Notes under the pieces: model-generated
The model's input: only the letters and a program-made list of their open reading frames with translations
The model's database searches: none
Told to the model about the DNA's origin: nothing
Assembly (NCBI GenBank): GCA_965230535.1
Contig: OZ246009.1
Coordinates: 1,798,001-1,862,000 of the forward strand
Source of the DNA: JAUILH01 sp965230535
GTDB lineage: Bacteria; Bacteroidota; Bacteroidia; Flavobacteriales_D; JAUILH01
Reading direction: 5' to 3'
Length of the DNA: 64,000 nt
Shown: piece by piece, positions 9,040 through 17,613 of the stretch
Position numbering within the stretch: position 1 is the first letter of the stretch
How the letters are laid out: every line of letters begins with the position of its first letter
Translations under genes and position numbers: made by a program

Positions 9040-10859
9040 TTAGAAAGGGATTAGATAGCATTGTAGTTTTAACCGCACTTCTTGTTGGTTGGATCAATGT
9101 TATTCAACCATCTTTTGCACAGGAAAAACAATTTGAAATACGATTGGATGAAGCGTACGAGTTACGCTATCAGTATCCAGATAGTGCTTCTGTTATACTT
9201 AAATCCTTATTAAAAGAAGCACTTGAGTCGGGAGACATTCATAAAATTCTTGTCTCCAGAAATAACCTGGCTATGTCTCTCAAGGAAATGGGAAGGTATG
9301 GAGAGGCCAACAAACTCATTTTTGACAACCTTAGGTTGATTGATTCAGCGGAAATCAAGGACATCAAGAATACATATTTGGTTGCCGGCCACGTAACTGG
9401 TGCGAGTGGTCGTTTGGATGAAGCCAAAGATTACTACAAAAAAGCCTTAGAACAATTCCTCGAATCTGATGATGAAGAAGGTGTGGCATATACTTATGCC
9501 GGGATGGGGATTTTGGAATATGATCTCACGAATTTTGATGATGCCCTCAAGTATTACCTACTTTCTGAATTGCATTGGGAAAAAGCGGATAATCCTTTGT
9601 ATGCGGATCTTCTAAATAACATTGGAGCTGTTTATGTGGAATTTGAGCAGTATGATGCAGCATTGTCGTACTATAAACGAACCTTTGAGATTTTTAGTGA
9701 CCTGAATTGGAAAGCCGATATGGCCCTTGTGCAATACAATTTGGGAGAGCTCTATATGATCACCGAGAAATATGACTCGTCAAGAACCTATTACAAGAAG
9801 AGTTTAAGAATAGCTAAGGATATTGGAAGTGCTGTAGACGAGTACTGGGCTTATTTTGGTTTGTACGAATTGGATAAAGTAATGGGCTTAGATTCATCCG
9901 CTTTAAGATATTACGAACGTTACGTGTATCTCAAGGACAGTATTAGAGAATCTCAGGTTTCGAATGACATTCTTACTTATAGAGTTCAGTATGAGAATTC
10001 AATAAAGGACCAAAAGATTCTGGAGCAGGAAATTCAGTTGAAGAAGGAAAATGAGAAACAAACCAAAACTGATCTGGAGAAAAAGAAGAAGCAAAGTGAA
10101 AACTTGTTATTGTGGATTTCAATAGGATTAATTGCAATGATTGGTCTGGTCGTTTTCTTGATGTACTCAAGAATTAAGCGTGTAAATCACGAGTTACGTC
10201 TCCAAAAGAGTCGTGTGGAATCCAAAAACAAACTCATCGATCAATCTCTCTACGAGAAGGAAATTCTTTTGAAAGAGATTCACCATAGGGTTAAAAATAA
10301 TCTGCAAATTATATCGAGCCTTCTGAACTTGCAAAGCCACAGAATTGAAGACGAGAAAGCTGTGGAAACTCTGGCTGTAAGTAGAGACCGGATTCAGGCA
10401 ATTGCCTTGGTTCATCAAAAGTTGTATCAATCTAAAGATCTGTCTAAGGTGGACTTTAAGGCCTATCTGAACGATCTGTTGGATCAACAAAAAAGTGCTT
10501 ACTCCAGTCTAAGCTCTAAGTTGCAGATAGAGTTCGATTGTATTGATCTTAGATTGTCTTTAGATGTAGCGGTTCCTCTTGGAATTATCCTGTCTGAGTT
10601 GGTGACCAATGCTTTTAAGCATGGCTTGAGCCAGATTTCACAACCCAAGTTGAGCATTCATTTATATGAAAATGAAGGACTGTATTTTCTTCAAATCAAA
10701 GACAACGGCCCGGGATTACCTGAAGGTTTTAGTTTTGAAAAATCAGAATCTCTTGGAGTTGAAATTATCCAGGCCTTAATCACCCAGATTGAAGCAGAAT
10801 TACAGCATTCAAACGACAACGGAGCCGTATTCCTGATCAAGTTTAGTGACCAGCCTTAG
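9036..10859 (+). CDS. TPR-containing sensor histidine kinase (HisKA_2/HWE type)
   Basis: 607 residues. A signal sequence or N-terminal TM (about 8-29, ending SFAQ) is followed by about six TPR repeats (about 60-300) placed in the periplasm, a coiled coil (about 310-350), a TM segment (about 355-378) and a cytoplasmic kinase. The phosphoacceptor box LKEIHHRVKNNLQIISSLL has His416, typical of the HisKA_2 family common in TPR kinases of this phylum. The ATPase domain shows ELVTNAFKHG and KDNGPGLP. It autophosphorylates and passes phosphate to a response regulator that is not in the window. The TTG start overlaps the upstream stop and directly precedes the signal sequence; the next ATG would lose it. 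The 3' end overlaps the convergent gene by 17 bases. Confidence 0.9.
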   Translation: MIRKGLDSIVVLTALLVGWINVIQPSFAQEKQFEIRLDEAYELRYQYPDSASVILKSLLKEALESGDIHKILVSRNNLAMSLKEMGRYGEANKLIFDNLRLIDSAEIKDIKNTYLVAGHVTGASGRLDEAKDYYKKALEQFLESDDEEGVAYTYAGMGILEYDLTNFDDALKYYLLSELHWEKADNPLYADLLNNIGAVYVEFEQYDAALSYYKRTFEIFSDLNWKADMALVQYNLGELYMITEKYDSSRTYYKKSLRIAKDIGSAVDEYWAYFGLYELDKVMGLDSSALRYYERYVYLKDSIRESQVSNDILTYRVQYENSIKDQKILEQEIQLKKENEKQTKTDLEKKKKQSENLLLWISIGLIAMIGLVVFLMYSRIKRVNHELRLQKSRVESKNKLIDQSLYEKEILLKEIHHRVKNNLQIISSLLNLQSHRIEDEKAVETLAVSRDRIQAIALVHQKLYQSKDLSKVDFKAYLNDLLDQQKSAYSSLSSKLQIEFDCIDLRLSLDVAVPLGIILSELVTNAFKHGLSQISQPKLSIHLYENEGLYFLQIKDNGPGLPEGFSFEKSESLGVEIIQALITQIEAELQHSNDNGAVFLIKFSDQP

Positions 10860-13119
10860 TCCAGAAAAAGTGACCTTTTACAACGTAGGGTTCGTTCTTC
10901 CAGTCAAGTGCCTCAGCAATGTAAAAATAGGTGCCATCTGTTACCTGATTTTCTTTTTCGTTGACGCCCTGCCAAAAACCATCAGTGCCTTCCCAACCAC
11001 CCTGGTATTGTCCCCAACGATTGTAAATGGAGACTTTAAGCTTGGAAATATTCTGAAACTGCATGATGGTGAAAATGTCATTTAAGCCATCACCATTAGC
11101 GGTAACAATATTAGGGAACAACATCCATGAAATAGGATCAGCCGGTTCATGGCAATTGCCTGAATTGATCCAGATAATTTGAGTGTATGCTGTATCTGAT
11201 CCACAGGCATTGTTGGCAGTTACAAAAAATCTTCCCGAATCCTGGAATACATAAAACGAATCAGTTGTGCCATTGAACCATTCCAGGTTTTCTCCAATTG
11301 CCCAGGCTGTGGCTGTATCATTCGGACAACGGTACATGGTATCGGGAGAAACCGAAACAGTTGGCGGGCCTAAAACCGTTACTTCAGCGGTGTCAGTATC
11401 TCCGCACGATCCCGGAATTGTGTAATACACTTCATGGACACCGACTCCCGCAGAATCAGTGAAAAACTCTCCCGTTGCGCCATCAATACAACTGGTACAA
11501 TTAGCACTCCAACTTCCACCAGTACTTGAAGTACTTAGTTGAAATAAACCACCTAAACAGGCAATTGGAGGAACCGGATCAATTGTAGCGGTTGCTTGTG
11601 TATTGACAGTCACCGTCATGGTTGCCGTATCGTTAGGGCAAACAGTGCCCATAACAATGTAGTCATAGTCACCACTTAAGTTCGATCCTGGATCAAAAGT
11701 GCCTAAATCTCCTCCTGCAAGTGTGCTTGGGCCGGTCCAGGAACCACCGGTTTGTGGTGTCCCCGTCAATTGACCAAAGAGGGCAACTGGTAAATCGTTT
11801 GGACAAAAATTAATGCTGTTATCGTTACCCGCATCCGGAGAGGTCTCAATATTGATTGTTACGACTGCCGTTGAATCCGGGCATCCTGCGCCGCCTCCAA
11901 CAGTATAACTATATGCGCCGGACGAATTAGTTGAAGGGTCAAAAGTCCCCAGGTTTCCACTGCTCAATGTACTTGGGCCCGTCCAGTTTCCGGTATTGTC
12001 TGGTGTACCACCTAAATAATCGAAGAGATTAATAACGCCTGAGGTATCACAAAGTGAGAAAGTTGAATCCGTTCCCGCATTGGGAGAGGTTGTTCCGTTA
12101 GTAATACTCACGGTAGCTGTGTCCTCACAACCAATAGATGAAATGGCAATGACATGGTAAGTGCCATCGCACAAGCCAACTGCAGTAACGCTATCCTGAC
12201 CAATTAGATTGAAAGCAGCATCATACCATTCATAGGTATAACCTGGAATAGAGCCGCTGGCTGAAGCAGTGGCTTCACCGGCACACGGACAACTGGCATT
12301 ATTGGCAGAAGCAGTTGCGACAATTGGCGTAATCGGTGCGCATCCATTATTGTATTGTGCAATGTAGCCTGCGTTGGCAGCGTTATTTGGCAAACCGGGA
12401 GTTTGTTCATCAGCACCACAGTCCGTTAAACTTGCACAGCCTTCCGTCCAGTTCGCTTGCAAATTTGGATCTGTGTCGTTGAAATACCAAACATCATCTG
12501 AGCCCGATCCTGGAAAGTAAATCAAATTATTCTGATCATTATTACCCCAACAAACTGAAAATACTTCACAACCATTGAGGTCAACAATTCTGGCGCAATC
12601 TCCACCATTTGCCATTCCTATGTTGTTCCAGTTTCCTCCCGGGTTCCATCCGGTTGCAGGATAGCTGCACGCGGAAGCACCTGGAGTAGTGGAGTTTTGT
12701 TCAAACAAATTCACATCATTGATTGGCGCGATTAATACACAGTTTCCATCATTCAAACTCAAATCATCCGGTGGTAGAGCTGCATTCGGATCATTGTTGT
12801 TATAAATTACGATAATGGTTCCAAGAGGGACACACGACCAAATAGGGTCATTTGAAAATCTGTTACATCCTGGTGCAACACCAGTTCCTGAAGTTCCGGT
12901 ACTATGATAACCAGAGTTATCGTCAATGATCCAGTTTCGAATATCAATACAGGGAGGTGTCGTCACAGCGCAATTGTAGGCAACTGTATCTACCACCACC
13001 AACTCTATGTATTCTTTACTTCCGCTTGGACCATTCGAAACCTCATTAATAATGAGCGTTTGGGCATGAGATATGAACGCACCGATAAACAGAGTACAAG
13101 CCAACAGAAATTTCTTCAT
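10843..13119 (-). CDS. Large secreted surface protein with T9SS type B sorting domain
   Basis: 758 residues. The start is ATG 13119, which begins a clear signal peptide (MKKFLLACTLFIGAFISHAQ). The segment after it (LIINEVSNGPSGSKEYIELV) resembles a lamin-tail (LTD) domain. The middle holds cysteine-containing beta-sandwich modules, including two exact-register tandem 82-residue repeats. The last 90 residues (NIVTANGDGLNDIFTIM, VSIYNRWGQYQGGWEG, GTYFYIAEALDWK) form the gliding-motility-associated C-terminal domain that acts as the type B signal of the type IX secretion system. The protein is therefore exported to the cell surface; adhesion or a structural role is likely but not proven. The gene overlaps the convergent kinase gene by 17 bases. 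Confidence 0.88.
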   Translation of the reverse strand: MKKFLLACTLFIGAFISHAQTLIINEVSNGPSGSKEYIELVVVDTVAYNCAVTTPPCIDIRNWIIDDNSGYHSTGTSGTGVAPGCNRFSNDPIWSCVPLGTIIVIYNNNDPNAALPPDDLSLNDGNCVLIAPINDVNLFEQNSTTPGASACSYPATGWNPGGNWNNIGMANGGDCARIVDLNGCEVFSVCWGNNDQNNLIYFPGSGSDDVWYFNDTDPNLQANWTEGCASLTDCGADEQTPGLPNNAANAGYIAQYNNGCAPITPIVATASANNASCPCAGEATASASGSIPGYTYEWYDAAFNLIGQDSVTAVGLCDGTYHVIAISSIGCEDTATVSITNGTTSPNAGTDSTFSLCDTSGVINLFDYLGGTPDNTGNWTGPSTLSSGNLGTFDPSTNSSGAYSYTVGGGAGCPDSTAVVTINIETSPDAGNDNSINFCPNDLPVALFGQLTGTPQTGGSWTGPSTLAGGDLGTFDPGSNLSGDYDYIVMGTVCPNDTATMTVTVNTQATATIDPVPPIACLGGLFQLSTSSTGGSWSANCTSCIDGATGEFFTDSAGVGVHEVYYTIPGSCGDTDTAEVTVLGPPTVSVSPDTMYRCPNDTATAWAIGENLEWFNGTTDSFYVFQDSGRFFVTANNACGSDTAYTQIIWINSGNCHEPADPISWMLFPNIVTANGDGLNDIFTIMQFQNISKLKVSIYNRWGQYQGGWEGTDGFWQGVNEKENQVTDGTYFYIAEALDWKNEPYVVKGHFFWTKAGH
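11596..12087 (-). repeat. Tandem 246-bp coding repeats (2 copies)
   Basis: Two adjacent units, 12087-11842 and 11841-11596, each encode 82 residues with the shared framework SP(N/D)AG(T/N)D, GG/TGTP, WTGPSTL, LGTFDP and CP(D/N)(S/D)TA. The units are diverged, so the duplication is not recent. Confidence 0.8.
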
Positions 13120-13287
13120 CAAATAGGTTTTAGAATAGTGGTCGGTCAGCAGCAAGAGACCTTAGGATGTTCACTACAACGAATATAGCGAGAACTGATG
13201 AGCTTTCATATTTTCTTATCGTTAAATACGATTAATAGTTCATTAACATCTCCAAATGGTTCATTCACCACGATTATTATTAACATG

Positions 13288-13319
13288 TTGCTTTATTTGC
13301 CAAACAAATTCTAATTTTG
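13288..13319 (+). promoter_or_regulatory. Promoter of guaA
   Basis: TTG at 13288-13290, a 21-nt spacer and TAATTTTG at 13312-13319. A second TAATTTTG at 13334-13341 ends 3 nt before the ATG at 13345, so two start sites 22 bases apart are possible, the inner one nearly leaderless. The 225-base gap upstream (13120-13344) shows no other gene, and I see no riboswitch I can support in it. Confidence 0.5.
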
Positions 13320-13344
13320 CCCGCAGTACTTGTTAATTTTGAGC

Positions 13345-14871
13345 ATGAGGGAAACCATTTTAATTTTAGATTTTGGGTCGCAATACACCCAGCTAATCGC
13401 AAGGAGAGTAAGAGAACTCAATATTTACTGTGAAATTCATCCTTACAACAATTGTCCTGAAATAGGAGAAGATGTCAAAGGTGTGATTCTTTCCGGAAGT
13501 CCATTTTCTGTATATGATCCTGAATCTCCTAAGCCGGATTTATCGGTTTTCGAAGGTTTGCCTGTTTTGGGAGTATGTTTCGGTGCACAATACATTGCAA
13601 AATCTACCGGAGGAAATGTTGTCCGTTCTGAGATCAGAGAATACGGTAGAGCAAACCTCTCATTCGTTAACAATGAAAACATCCTTCTAAAAGGCGTGGA
13701 AATGAATTCTCAGGTATGGATGTCTCATGCAGATACCATTTCTGAAATCTCTGATGAGTACGAATTGATTGCATCAACCAGTGAGGTGAAGATTGCCGGA
13801 TATGCTTCAAAAAGCAAGCCTTTGTTTGGAATCCAGTTTCACCCGGAAGTATACCACTCTACCGATGGTAAAAAGATGCTGGAGAATTTTGTGGTAGGTG
13901 TTTGTCATTGTCAACAAACATGGACGCCGGGTTCATTTGTGCATGAAACAGTGGCGGCGCTTAAAGAGCAAATCGGAGACGATAATGTGGTTTTAGGTCT
14001 CTCTGGAGGGGTTGATTCCTCTGTAGCTGCTATGCTTTTACATGAAGCGATCGGTTCTCAATTACATTGTATTTTTGTAGACAACGGTCTGCTGAGAAAA
14101 AATGAATTTTCTGATGTATTAAAGAGTTATGAAGGACTTGGACTTAACGTGAAAGGCGTTGATGCCAGTCAGCAATTCTATGATGCTCTGAAAGACATCA
14201 GTGATCCGGAGAAAAAGAGAAAAGCAATAGGTCGTGTATTCATTGAAGTATTTGATGAAGAATCTAAATTGATTCCTAATGTAAAGTGGTTGGGACAAGG
14301 CACCATCTATCCGGATGTGATCGAATCAGTATCTGTAAATGGACCTTCTGCAACAATTAAATCTCATCATAATGTAGGTGGTTTACCTGACTTTATGAAG
14401 CTTCAGGTTGTAGAGCCACTAAGAGCTTTATTTAAAGATGAAGTGAGAAGAGTAGGACGTGAAATGAACATTCCGGAATTCATTATCGGAAGACATCCGT
14501 TCCCTGGTCCAGGCCTTGCCATCCGTATCCTGGGAGATATTACAGCAGAAAAGGTACGCATTTTGCAAGAGGTAGATCATATCTTTATTGATGGTTTGAA
14601 AAAACACGATTTGTATAAGGATGTTTGGCAAGCCGGAGCTATTTTGCTTCCTGTTAAATCTGTAGGCGTAATGGGAGACGAAAGAACCTATGAACAGGCA
14701 GTGGCTTTAAGAGCTGTGAGTTCAACAGATGGTATGACAGCAGATTGGTGTCATTTGCCGTATGAGTTCCTGGCTAAGATGTCCAACGAAATCATCAATA
14801 CGGTGAAGGGAATTAACAGGGTGACTTACGACATCAGTTCTAAGCCACCTGCAACAATTGAATGGGAATAA
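13345..14871 (+). CDS. guaA: GMP synthase (glutamine-hydrolysing)
   Basis: 508 residues, the standard length. It converts XMP to GMP using ATP and glutamine, the last step of guanine nucleotide synthesis, in the cytoplasm. The N-terminal class I amidotransferase domain has the nucleophile cysteine in VLGVCFGAQYIA and the His-Glu pair in FGIQFHPEVYHS. The ATP pyrophosphatase domain carries the PP-loop GLSGGVDSSVAAML near residue 220. The C-terminal dimerisation domain ends INRVTYDISSKPPATIEWE, the family's standard ending. The ATG at 13345 gives the expected N-terminus (RETILILDFGSQYTQLIARR). The next gene overlaps its stop codon (TAATG). Confidence 0.98.
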   Translation: MRETILILDFGSQYTQLIARRVRELNIYCEIHPYNNCPEIGEDVKGVILSGSPFSVYDPESPKPDLSVFEGLPVLGVCFGAQYIAKSTGGNVVRSEIREYGRANLSFVNNENILLKGVEMNSQVWMSHADTISEISDEYELIASTSEVKIAGYASKSKPLFGIQFHPEVYHSTDGKKMLENFVVGVCHCQQTWTPGSFVHETVAALKEQIGDDNVVLGLSGGVDSSVAAMLLHEAIGSQLHCIFVDNGLLRKNEFSDVLKSYEGLGLNVKGVDASQQFYDALKDISDPEKKRKAIGRVFIEVFDEESKLIPNVKWLGQGTIYPDVIESVSVNGPSATIKSHHNVGGLPDFMKLQVVEPLRALFKDEVRRVGREMNIPEFIIGRHPFPGPGLAIRILGDITAEKVRILQEVDHIFIDGLKKHDLYKDVWQAGAILLPVKSVGVMGDERTYEQAVALRAVSSTDGMTADWCHLPYEFLAKMSNEIINTVKGINRVTYDISSKPPATIEWE

Positions 14872-16721
14872 TGACAAGATATTGGTACATAGTATTTTTC
14901 GGATTGATTTTTTCTGTTGGGACATTTGCTCAAACAGAAGATCAATTGGTTGAACGTGATGGAAAGTACTTTTTTGAGTATAAAGTAGAGAAGGGGAAGA
15001 CCTTTTATGGACTCCAACGTCAGTTTGACGTGACGAAAGATGATCTGATTAAGAACAATCCTGCTTTGTCTGACGGACTTAAGAAAGGTCAAACCATTTA
15101 CGTTCCGGTGTCCGAAAAATATCAAAACCTCATTCCAAAGAACCAGGCATCTACCTCTGTCGAAGGACGTCAGGTATCACATGTTGTAGAGAAAGGAGAA
15201 ACTTTATACGGTATATCTAAAAAGTATGGTGTCACGGTAGATGAGTTGGTAAAAGCAAACCCTGGTGCAGAAGATGGTTTAAAAATAGGTGCCGAGCTTT
15301 ACATTCCGGGTAAGGGAAATGCTGATCAATTAACCGTTGAGCCACCTTCTGAGGATCCGATTCATAATACGAGTGACAGTACCAAGGTAAAACACATTCT
15401 TCAAAAAGGGGAGACCTTGTACTCATTGTCTAAAAGATATATGGTTTCCATCAATGATTTGAAAGAATTCAATAATGGATTCCCAGGTGGATTTGATGCA
15501 GGTGATACCATTCTAATTCCGGTTAGAAAGGAAATTACTGAGCATTTTCAGAAAGAAATAGTAAGCGATTCAACAGATACTTTGCAACAGGCGATAGTTT
15601 ATAAAGAAAAGTATGTGGTATCAGTTCTGGCACCAATTCAGTTAAGCAAAAATGCAGCTGTTCAGGCAAGAAGAAAGACAGGAGAAGAAGAGGAACTGTA
15701 CGGACCTACCAAAATTGGAGTTGACTTTTTCGGAGGGATTAAACTGGCAATTGACTCTTTAACTCAGGCGGGTATTTCTGTTGACTTAAGGTTCTATGAT
15801 ACAGCTAAAGATACTGGTGCACTTGGGAAAATTCTTAGAAAACCTGAATTGGCCGAATCCGATTTAATCATTGGGCCATTTCATAATTTCAATGTGAAGA
15901 TAGCTGCCAAGTATGCCAAGGAACACAAGATTCATTTGGTAGTGCCTGTGGCAACATCTAATAAAGTTTTGTTTAAGAACCCTTATGTGAGCCGCGCCGT
16001 TACATCTACAACCTCTCAGTTAAGAGGTATGGCAAAATACATTGCAGCAAAGTACCCGGATGCAAACGTAATTCTGGTAGACAGTAAAAAGAGCAAGGAT
16101 AAGTACATGTTAAACGTGATGAAAAAGGCTTTAACAAAAGAACTGACAAAAGTGTTAGGGAAACCCACGGAGCCTAAAATGTCTTATGTAACAAGTTATG
16201 ATTCAAAGCACCTTCATGCTAGTATCAGCAAAGAGAAGCAAAATATCATCATTGCCTGTTCTAAAGATCAGGGCTTTGCCACAAATTTCATGACCAAGAT
16301 CAATACAGTTAAGAATTCCTGGGATAAGTATCAGGCAGAAATCAAAGTGTTTGTTTTAGACGAGTGGGAGTATTTCAACAGTGTTGATGACATGTACAAG
16401 AAGAAATTGAACATGCATTATGTAAGTAACCGTCACATTGATTACGACTCTAGTACAACAGTCTCTTTTCTAAAAGCGTATAGAGCAAAAATGGGCTACG
16501 ATCCTAACGAATTTGGGTTCATGGGATTTGACTTGGCTTATAACTACATTGGTGCCTTGGCTCATTTTGGAACTGGGTTTCCAGAGCGTGTTGGATTGAT
16601 CCACTCAGAAGGCGTACACACCAAATTCAACCTGGTTCAGGTGCAAGAAGGAAGTGGGTTCGAGAACAGGAGCGTATATATTATTCGTTACGAAGGCTAT
16701 AATCTCATTCAGGAGCAATGA
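14871..16721 (+). CDS. Secreted LysM x3 protein fused to a periplasmic-binding-protein-like domain
   Basis: 616 residues. A signal peptide (about 1-22, cut after VGTFA) is followed by three LysM modules (about 27-78, 98-147 and 172-222; for example VVEKGETLYGISKKYGVTVD), which bind peptidoglycan. A linker leads to a region of about 370 residues with the Rossmann-like pattern of type I periplasmic binding proteins (IGVDFFGGIKLAIDSLTQAG, SDLIIGPFHNFNVKIAAKYA, LVVPVATSNKVLFKNPYVSR), a family that also includes cell-wall-associated LpoA-like proteins. Anchoring to the wall with ligand sensing, or activation of wall synthesis, is inference. The ATG at 14871 overlaps the guaA stop as TAATG; an in-frame ATG at 14862 is an alternative. 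The stop overlaps hemF (ATGA). Confidence 0.85.
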   Translation: MTRYWYIVFFGLIFSVGTFAQTEDQLVERDGKYFFEYKVEKGKTFYGLQRQFDVTKDDLIKNNPALSDGLKKGQTIYVPVSEKYQNLIPKNQASTSVEGRQVSHVVEKGETLYGISKKYGVTVDELVKANPGAEDGLKIGAELYIPGKGNADQLTVEPPSEDPIHNTSDSTKVKHILQKGETLYSLSKRYMVSINDLKEFNNGFPGGFDAGDTILIPVRKEITEHFQKEIVSDSTDTLQQAIVYKEKYVVSVLAPIQLSKNAAVQARRKTGEEEELYGPTKIGVDFFGGIKLAIDSLTQAGISVDLRFYDTAKDTGALGKILRKPELAESDLIIGPFHNFNVKIAAKYAKEHKIHLVVPVATSNKVLFKNPYVSRAVTSTTSQLRGMAKYIAAKYPDANVILVDSKKSKDKYMLNVMKKALTKELTKVLGKPTEPKMSYVTSYDSKHLHASISKEKQNIIIACSKDQGFATNFMTKINTVKNSWDKYQAEIKVFVLDEWEYFNSVDDMYKKKLNMHYVSNRHIDYDSSTTVSFLKAYRAKMGYDPNEFGFMGFDLAYNYIGALAHFGTGFPERVGLIHSEGVHTKFNLVQVQEGSGFENRSVYIIRYEGYNLIQEQ

Positions 16722-17611
16722 TAGATAAGCACGGTATTGCTGAAGAGTTTCAGGTAATTCAGGACGAGATTTGCGCAGGTTTGGAAAATCTGGATGGCAA
16801 ATCTAAATTTCAGGAAGATAAATGGGAAAGACCAGGTGGCGGCGGAGGCAGAACCCGCGTTATCATGGATGGAGATCTGCTTCAAAAGGGAGGCGTTAAT
16901 TTCTCGGCAGTACATGGCAACTTACCTGATTTAATGGTGAAAGAACTCAAATTAGATTCGAGTGAGTTTTTCGCAACTGGAGTTTCCATCGTACTTCATC
17001 CAAATAATCCTTTTGTTCCCATTATTCATATGAATATTCGCTATTTCGAGATGGGAGATGGGACATATTGGTTTGGAGGTGGAATTGACCTTACGCCGCA
17101 TTACATTGATACGGAAATGGCGGGTAAATTTCACCGTGGATTAAAAGATGTATGTGATAAATATGCGTCTCATTTGTATCCTGATTATAAGAAATGGGCA
17201 GACGATTATTTCTTTAATCAGCATAGAAATGAAACCAGAGGAGTAGGGGGGATATTCTACGACAGACAAAAAGACGGTTTGAGTAAGGATGAATGGTTTG
17301 CATTTGCTTGTGACCTGGGACGTGCATTTGTGCCTCTATATAAAGAACAGGTGGAGTTTGGTAAAGACAAACCTTACACAGAAGATCATAAGAAATGGCA
17401 ACACATCCGTCGTGGCCGTTACGTAGAGTTTAATTTAGTTTATGATAGGGGCACCAAATTTGGTCTGCAAACAGCAGGCAGAATAGAGTCCATCCTCATG
17501 AGTCTACCACAGGAAGCTCATTGGTATTACGATCACAAAGCCGAAGAAGGCTCAGAAGAGCATAAGACCCTTGAGCTATTGAAAAAAGAGGTGGACTGGC
17601 TTAAGTACTAG
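16718..17611 (+). CDS. hemF: Aerobic coproporphyrinogen III oxidase
   Basis: 297 residues, normal for HemF. It oxidatively decarboxylates coproporphyrinogen III to protoporphyrinogen IX using oxygen, a late step of haem synthesis, which implies aerobic life. Family signatures are NPFVPIIHMNIRYFE, WFGGGIDLTPHY, HRNETRGVGGIFYD and EFNLVYDRGTKFGLQT. The start overlaps the preceding stop in an ATGA arrangement, so translation is coupled to the LysM protein. The 3' end lies 2 nt from the stop of the convergent SGNH-like gene with no room for a separate terminator. Confidence 0.97.
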   Translation: MIDKHGIAEEFQVIQDEICAGLENLDGKSKFQEDKWERPGGGGGRTRVIMDGDLLQKGGVNFSAVHGNLPDLMVKELKLDSSEFFATGVSIVLHPNNPFVPIIHMNIRYFEMGDGTYWFGGGIDLTPHYIDTEMAGKFHRGLKDVCDKYASHLYPDYKKWADDYFFNQHRNETRGVGGIFYDRQKDGLSKDEWFAFACDLGRAFVPLYKEQVEFGKDKPYTEDHKKWQHIRRGRYVEFNLVYDRGTKFGLQTAGRIESILMSLPQEAHWYYDHKAEEGSEEHKTLELLKKEVDWLKY

Positions 17612-17613
17612 AG

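Noticed and set aside
13125..13135. TTTAGAAT-like half site upstream of the T9SS type B gene
   Set aside because: Only one half of the palindrome is present, so there is no support for the operator seen at 53061-53079.
13120..13344. Possible purine riboswitch in the guaA leader
   Set aside because: I could not find the conserved three-way junction features of a known purine riboswitch class; only promoter boxes are supported.
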